From assembly GCA_012295275.1 (NCBI GenBank), contig CM022671.1:33263927-33323926 (forward strand): 60,000 nt of DNA. The letters run 5' to 3'. The stretch's first letter is position 1. The number at the start of each line of letters is the position of its first letter. The translations under genes were made by a program, and so were the position numbers. A model generated the notes under the pieces. It was not told the origin of the DNA, made no database searches, and saw only the letters and a program-made list of their open reading frames with translations. Below, in pieces: positions 52,800 to 60,000 of the stretch. This DNA is from Chrysomallon squamiferum (lineage: Eukaryota > Mollusca > Gastropoda > Neomphalida > Peltospiridae).

Positions 52800-55240
52800 A
52801 TTGTATGTTTTCAGTTTAACATCAGTCCTTTAACTATATATTCATAGAGGGAAGTGGAAAAAGAAAAAAAAAAAGATTTTGCAAGACAGTGAACTTTCTC
52901 TTGTGCTCAGTAAACCATCATAAAACTGACAGGTTAGCTGTCATGTCAGTTGAAATTCAAGCCAGTGTAGCAAATGATTTTACAACACCAGACATGATCT
53001 TCTGGCTCTTCCCCTGCAGGGATGAGGTTCACCTCAGATGTCAGAAGAACACACCAGGTGACAGGTTGTGAGTTAATATCAGTGACATGTTGTAACAAGA
53101 TTTCTATACAACATCCTGTGAGGCAAAAAGTGAATTTTGAATATATATATATACTCACTAACAAATTCAGTACAAAAACTGGCCTAAGAAAAAGACCAAT
53201 ATTAAATTATAATTAAATTATAAAAGAAACAATAAATAAATAAATGCAATAAACAAAAAAATCACGAAAAAACCCCAAGAATCTTGCATGTTCTGTGATG
53301 GTGACATAAAAAATTCTGAATTTTTGAATATATAAATGTTAGTGAATAATGTTTTTTTCAAACTGAATTTATATTTAGATAAACAAGCCCTTCTCCAGTA
53401 TTCCCTTAAATGGATGTTTTAAATATTTGTAGCTGTAACATTATCTGAATATAACTAAGTTTAGTTATAAACAAAATAAAACAATAAAACTAATAAATAA
53501 ATAAAAACAAATGAAAAAATTCAAAAAATAGACAGTCTAACCAATGAAATCACATTTTTCCATTTTTATTTTGAAAATAACCCCCCACCAAAAACCAAAC
53601 AATTTTGCATACCAAAGATTATTTTTAATTACATGATTGTTATTAAGGCAAGATTCCTTGCAAAACTCTAATAGGTCATGTTGACTGTTTTTTTACTGCA
53701 ATCAGATACAGTTACATTTGGACATTTTATAAATCTGTCTTTATTAGCATTTAATATTATTAACTACTGCTTTTTTGACATAAAAAGTTAAACTTTTTCC
53801 TTCATTGTTTTGTCTAGCAAATTTACTTCAAAGCACAGAAAATCCCAAAACTGGCTCTATGTTATTTCAACTTAATTTGTATGCCTATATTCAAAACAAA
53901 GATCAAGGCATCAGCCCGGGTTCATATTAGCATTTTCAATTCCAATCTACAATCTGCTTCTATATATAATATCAGCCAAATAATCTGCTCCTACATTTAA
54001 CATACACATCCTTTCCAATCCATTCCCACAAAAATCACCATCTACACCCATCCACATCAGTTCACAGAGACCTATCATTAACACCCTCCCCCAATATATT
54101 CTAACTGAAAATGCTATTAACAGCACTCCCCCATCTGCTTTAACAGACACACCATAAAACTGTATAATATAAACATGTTCTTCGAAGCAAACTCTGATGA
54201 ATGGAGCCTGGTAACTTTGATCTACGGTTAGATCAGAAGGTAGGAAACCCACAAACAAAAAAAAAGGAACCTGGAATAACAGTAGATTGTTCTGTTGTTG
54301 AGCACCAGGCCTGAACTTCTGTCATGTAATTGCTCTTGGCAGTTGCATTTACTACTCAGTTTTAAGAATTACAGCATGATTTTGTTGAAATGCAATATGT
54401 TGAGAGCTATAATCTGTGTTTACAAAACAACATGGGAAGGGATAATCTCACTGGCTATTCTTTAATCTTCAACCATCAGTTTTTATGAGCATCAGGAATA
54501 GCAATTATATTTTATAGCTATTTGCAGTGTGGTCTAAACATAATGTAAAATTTAAAGCCTGATTTGTTACTTTAAACCTAATAATAAGTTTAGATGTAAG
54601 ATAAATTTTAAATTAAAATTTCAGAGGTAAGATAGCTGGGCTAATCCTTTAATAATTTTTTCTTGTCTTTTAAATGTGTATCTGAAACATTTTAAACAGG
54701 TATTGAGTAGACCATCCCTTTAAAGTTAAGTATAATTATTACAAAAATAGTATGAATAAAGTAAAAAAATAAAATAATAAAATCTTTACTTTTTTATTTC
54801 ACTAGAAAACTTTATAAAGACTTTATAACCTGCATTTAAGTTATTTTTATTTTAAGAAAGCTGAACAAATCAAGACAAAACAAACAAAAACATTTAAAAA
54901 AGGTGTATGTGCTGAAGTAATTTATGTTGTCAAAGTATAGTGACTGGTTAGATATTTTGTAATTCAAATATAATTTTACATATCTTTTGGATAATATATA
55001 AGTTTTAAAACTTCTCATTTCAATCCATGCACATTTTATACACCATAACGGTTTTCAAATGGAATACATAACCATTGTCATTTATTGTTGTTTTTTTTGT
55101 TGTTTTTTTTAAATAGAAGACATTGTTAAAGTGATTATTTTCATAAAGTGAACCAAGTGAGAAAATCTCTATCATTAACATTTTCCTTGCATTAGGGATG
55201 CTTTAAAAAATATATATTTAAAAATAAAAAAATTAAAAAG
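52800..55240. other. Intronic DNA; a G-poor stretch at about 53940-54180
   Basis: Mostly AT-rich. Between 53940 and 54180 the + strand is strikingly poor in G and rich in C and A, which leaves a 103-codon stop-free frame on the minus strand. That frame has no recognisable domain and is best explained by the skew. A more complex stretch lies at about 52890-53120. Confidence 0.5.
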
Positions 55241-55460
55241 ACCTGGTCAAGCCAGTTTGTTCATATGAGCACAGCAAGAAACATCAATTTACTTTCCACA
55301 ATAACCAGCCAAGCTTCATCATTTAATGTCACCATTTATCGCTGGGGTTGACTTAAGGATTCAAGGGCATTATTCAATCACAACCAATCAAATCAAAGGT
55401 GACAAAGTTCTATCCAATCATCAACATTCATTGCTCTCATGGTTTCAGATTAAATACAGG
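55240..55460. promoter_or_regulatory. Candidate regulatory block with CCAAT and TCF/LEF motifs
   Basis: Contains CCAAT at 55384-55388 and 55414-55418, each as CCAATCA. Between them is a full TCF/LEF-type site, ATCAAAGG, at 55392-55399. The surroundings are of balanced composition (TTTATCGCTGGGGTTGACTT). There is no coding frame. Regulatory function is inferred. Confidence 0.35.
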
Positions 55461-57022
55461 ATCATATAATTGAAGGAAATTTTCATTAGTCAATTTTTAT
55501 AATCAGTAAAAAAGAAAATCTGGGACACTTTATTTGATCCATAGAACAGCATGTTAAAAGTAAAAGGGAATGATAAAGCAACATACAGTTTGTCATAGTG
55601 GAGCACATTTCTCTCTCATACACACCATTATATATAATTACCATCACAACTGGAATATTCATATAAAACAATCGAAAGTATCTATGAAACAATTTATAAT
55701 TTTTTTTTTTAATTTACCTGAAAATATATTTATAAAGAATTTGTGACAAAATATCTCACTAAAAATTACTATTTCAGTTTGATGAACTATAAACTTTAAA
55801 TACACATTTATATGTAAGAACCTATTTGCACAGATAATTAATGTCACTAATATTTAAAGCATATTATGAATCTTGTAAAGGTGGAAGGATACATTAGTGT
55901 TTTTTTAATCCTCCAACAGATTATAAATAAAAAATGTTATTTGTTTTTTCCTTTATTATTTGTTTTCTTATATTTTTTTCAAATTCTATTTTGTTTGTTT
56001 ATATCTTGTGAAACAATAAACTGTTTAATCTCTGTAGTTATTTATTTTGAAAATATACCAAAATAATTATAACTGAAACAGTCTGAATAAAAAATTGCTT
56101 CGTGCAGTTGCTATCATCATTCTTCAAAATCTGTTCTGATATTAACTTCACTCCAGCCAGTTGCAATATAGTAAGTTGCAGCTGGGATGGTAGAGTTTGG
56201 GTGGCAATTGTTCAAGAATGTGCTGTTTTATAACTCTTGTATAAACAGGGATAACCAAAGAACTTCAGATGTTTGCAATCAGGAGTAATTTTTCTTATCC
56301 AAAGTTACCTACCAAAGAAATGATGCAAATGCTGTAACAAAGGTGGAAAATGCCTAGGCGAAACAAAACTAAATTATGGACCAGATAACTAAAGAGCAGC
56401 AGACATAAACAAAGAAAATCAAAATGATCTAAAATGCCATACAAATCAAACCCAAAATGTCTTGTACATACACAAACAGAAAATGGTGATCTAGACAAAA
56501 TTACTTCAGGTGTGTACTATATGGGAAAATTTCTCTGGATTTATTTGCATGAAAATACTTACTTGAAAGCACTGTTTATTTGGAAAATTCCAAAAAGTTC
56601 AATAGTTCAATTACATTGATATGGCAGGTGAAAAAAATATAAATAATAAAAATTAAAAGTAACATTTCCATGCTCTTTAATTTGTGCTGTTAAGTATTAA
56701 TATAAAGTAACTTGATATATTCTAATACATTAAAACCTAACACTATATATTCAAAAATAACTAAACTGAATATTGTTTTCAAAAGACACATTTTAAAAAT
56801 AAACAAACATACATAAATATTCCAGGCTGCTCAATCAAAGAAAAATCAAAAAATAATTTCTATATATATATATAACGATATTCCAGGAAGTTTAAAAAAG
56901 TTGATTCATTTAGAAAACAATAACTAAATGTATTCTATAGGCAGGGCAGATATAGCTTTTATTCAAACTGTTTTCTTTTCTTTTTTTGTCCAAAATTACT
57001 AAACATATTTAAATGTTACGCT

Positions 57023-57210
57023 GATTACTTGAATACCACATTAACTGTTACCAATTTCTGCTTACGTAGTGTTTCATAAGCATAGCAGACATACTTTTAA
57101 AAATTTTAAAAAGAAAAGATTACTAGAATATCAGATTAAACATTACTAACTTCTGCTCACCTAGCACTCTCTGGGCAGGGCAGGCATCACACTTGAAAGG
57201 CACACTGATT
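57023..57210. repeat. Diverged tandem duplication, about 95-bp period
   Basis: Unit 1 starts at 57023 (GATTACTTGAATACCACATT, later TTTCTGCTTACGTAGT and AGCAGACATACTTTT). Unit 2 starts at 57118 (GATTACTAGAATATCAGATT, later CTTCTGCTCACCTAGC and GGCAGGCATCACACTT). A third, more decayed unit may precede them at about 56902-56960, where GGCAGGGCAGATATAGCTTT matches unit 2's GGCAGGGCAGGCATCACACT. Confidence 0.7.
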
Positions 57211-60000
57211 TGTAAAAGAAGATTGGTGCAAGATGCTGACAGAATAGTGATAAAATTTGATGGAGTCCATGATAGATTTCCATAAACTAATTTCCAGTGT
57301 TATTTGATGGTGGGAGAAGCTAAGATGGGGAGATAACTGCAGGTCACACTGATAAGACGTTTTGGGGAGTTTTAGATTTGTTTTTTTTCTCCTCCACTAC
57401 TTATGTAAGTATCAGATATATCAAAATGAGGTGAACATTTATTACTGGGTCTATTTGTTGTTGTTTTTTTGTTTTTTTTTGCTTTCTTTTATCAAAAGTA
57501 ATATAGTGATTACAGCTAACACTCAAAACTGAAATTGTTTAGTAAAAGAGTGCATGATTCTCCTTTTCACAATAAAAGATTGAAAACAACATTTAACAAA
57601 AGAAATTGTTATTAAAAATATTTCAAGACAGGAAAAACTAAACTCTATGGATATATAAATTGGTTAGTTTTTGAATATATACTCAACCTCTGCAGTATTA
57701 ATATCCTTTACTGATGACCTCCCATTTCTGAACAAGAAAGAAAGAAAGAAAAAAAGAAAGAAAGAAAAATGAAAAACAGACCTAAAAAGTATCTGGGATG
57801 TTGCTTTCTAAACACAAAAAATATGTTGTTATTTTCCTTTTTAATCTTCCTACATGCTTTTAACTGCTTTTAATAACCATTAACATGAAATTAAGCATGC
57901 AGTAAATTATCCATGACCTTTATCTTTAAAACATAAACTGCCAGCCTGTGCACATAATAGGAAACGGTTAAAATTCTACCATAGCACTCAAAACACTATT
58001 ACACATGCTCTACAAATATACATGGGTACAGAGAATCTGGACAATCAGTATTTAGTTCAAAAGCATCATCTGCTTACAGACTTAAAACTCTATTAAAAGA
58101 ACATCAATCTGTTTCTGCCAATATAACAATCAGTTTAATGCCATAATTCAGAAAATTCAAAGAATGTCAATTTATCTCTGGCATAATCAGGCATCAGCTA
58201 ATAAATCAAGAGAATGTTGAGGATACTCTCTTCTGACCAAGCAATCCTAGGTGGTGGAATGGCCAAATTCTACAATTTTGCAAACCTGACTACTGAAATA
58301 TTTCCTGCCTTTCAATCAACTGCAGGAAAATGAAGGTTTTTTTTTTAAAGATGGGTAAAAAGCCAAAAGGGGATGGTGTGGAAGAAGAAGATGTGTGTCT
58401 GCTATGCTCCTAAAAGGAAAGGTATAGTTAACAAATCTTTATCATACCGTTTGCTTATCAATCTAATATATGCATATGTGATTATAATTATATAGGCCAA
58501 CATTAAGGAAAAACATTTTAATTTTTTCATCAGTTTTTAAAAGTTTTTGACATATATCTTTTATTTATTTATTTAAAAAAAAGATAATATATATTTATAT
58601 GTTATAATTTAAATGGAAACTGTGCTCACTTTTTATCACTTAACATTTAAATTTATCCTAACCAGAAAAAAAAAAAAATATATATATAATAAAAATAATA
58701 ATGAAAGTCTGTGAAAAGTTGACCTCTAGTTTACTGAAGCATCACAATCTGCTTTCCACACTTGTAAATAAATGAACCACTACAGCATTCAGCCCTATAA
58801 ACTGATATCTCAGTAAAACTATCTTGTGTCACAACCAACAAAATCAAGTGCCCTACAGTGCAATTCATAGAAGCTGTCTAGCAGTGTATCTGACACTGAA
58901 TAATGTGATAATGCAGAGAAAGACCCTTTAATATGTGTGCGCGTGTGTCTGGTAGGGTCAGTAGCAGCCTGTATGTTGTTTGCTGAGCACACAAAGGGCT
59001 CTTGGGCCAACAAACCATCTGACATTCAGTAAAGTTGACAGACAGCAAAATCTGGAATAAGCCTGGAGTCTGTGTTGGTCAAATTAGAGGTTAACATGTT
59101 CTAAACACAAACGGCAACAGTCATGACCAGATATACAAATTAATACAGCAGAATAACACAAATATCAAACCGGTTATGAATAGGTTATGGAACAATGTCT
59201 TGATGGAAGGAGAGATAACTTAAAGGCAGATGGATTCAAAGAAGGATGGATGAGTTTTCATGAAGGTCTCTTTAAACCATTTGTGTACATTTTTTCCTAT
59301 ACAAATTTTTAATATTAGAGCCTTTAATCAAGTCAAATTGTAAAATAATTAAAATGGTAGTCAATGTTTAGAAATGTGTGTAAAATTCAGGATGCATTCT
59401 AATTGTGTTTAACTTTAACAGATGTCTAATTTTTTTCTAGTTAAAATAATATTTTGAAAAAGATGCTGAGATCAAGTGTTACATATCCAATTCAGCAAAT
59501 CATGATCACTCTGTACTTTATCAAAGCAATCCTTTCTGCTAATCGCATCTGCTAGTTGCATCTGTTGGGTTCTAGGTCTTAGAAAAATCTATGAAAGCAC
59601 TATTACTTTTATTTTAATCACTACATCTGCTTTCCCCTTATATGTTTAACATATCCACATGCTGTCTGCAAAAATAAAATGCATCAGTGGAAAGGTATAT
59701 AGTTTGTTTTCAGTTTTCATTATAAACCCAGCTATGCAAATCATGTATACCTGGATTTTAAAAAACTCTGTCATGAGAGTACTTCAATAATTAACATACA
59801 GATACACATTAAAAAACATCCAATTAGATTAGTACATATGGTAAGTCACTTTTGATGTTGTTCCAGATAGCTGATTACAATTTTTATATTTCTTTTATTA
59901 TTTTTAATTTTTTTAATACCAATCCTATAAATTCTTCTTGCAACAAAATCTGCATTGCTCACTTGTTTTATAAAGTTTTAAAAAGGTAATTAAGACAAAT
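57211..60000. other. Intronic or upstream DNA without recognised genes
   Basis: Contains (GAAA)n-like sequence at about 57735-57768 and a higher-complexity stretch at about 58720-59160 with a few CpGs (GTGTGCGCGTGTG, AAACGGCAAC). I looked here for a first prickle exon on the minus strand and could not support one. A 68-codon minus-strand frame at 58819-59025 has no family features. Confidence 0.5.

Overview
The window is AT-rich metazoan nuclear DNA. It contains one securely recognisable coding exon and almost 60 kb of non-coding sequence, which reads as the inside of one very large gene. The exon (9243-9423, minus strand) encodes the N-terminal part of a Prickle-family planar cell polarity protein: a short cysteine-rich segment, then the start of the PET domain with the family's acidic/serine stretch and the LEEY.WVPPGL.PEQ signature. 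The reading frame closes just outside a consensus donor and a usable acceptor. The next PET and LIM exons must lie beyond position 1, and earlier exons lie beyond the exon on the high-coordinate side, possibly beyond 60000.

The organism is most likely a mollusc. This rests on several decayed SINE fragments that resemble a tRNA-headed SINE family common in gastropods and bivalves, recognised from memory of its body and its tail (TTTAACGACACCACTAGA on the reverse strand). The low GC, heavy microsatellite load and huge introns fit that reading. Genus cannot be called.

Layout: 1-9242 is intron downstream of the exon. It holds a 90-bp direct repeat pair, a (TC)n tract, a CpG-rich patch at about 3001-3187, a possible conserved block near 5.1-5.5 kb and a SINE fragment. 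9243-9423 is the exon. 9424-60000 is intron and/or 5' flank. It contains a long (TA)n(CA)n tract at 11.3-11.6 kb, SINE fragments near 15.0, 28.4, 30.6, 34.1, 40.7, 41.0 and 44.3 kb, a perfect 34-bp-arm hairpin at 17.5 kb, a MITE-like 208-bp element at 31.5 kb, a 112-bp (TC)56 tract at 37.0 kb, a direct repeat pair at 46.5/48.1 kb, a long imperfect hairpin at 51.6 kb and a roughly 95-bp tandem duplication at 57.0-57.2 kb. Several islands of higher complexity, many with homeodomain-, CCAAT- or TCF/LEF-like motifs (13.3-13.6, 17.7-18.0, 20.3-21.3, 28.5-28.8, 29.5-29.7, 55.2-55.5 kb), stand out from the simple AT-rich background. They are the best candidates for intronic regulatory elements.

I saw no tRNA, rRNA, CRISPR array, viral gene or intact transposase. 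Apart from the exon, the open reading frames found are either microsatellite translations or AT-rich chance frames. I did not find a new multi-gene system. The most useful leads are the Prickle N-terminal architecture, the candidate enhancers and the three palindromic elements.
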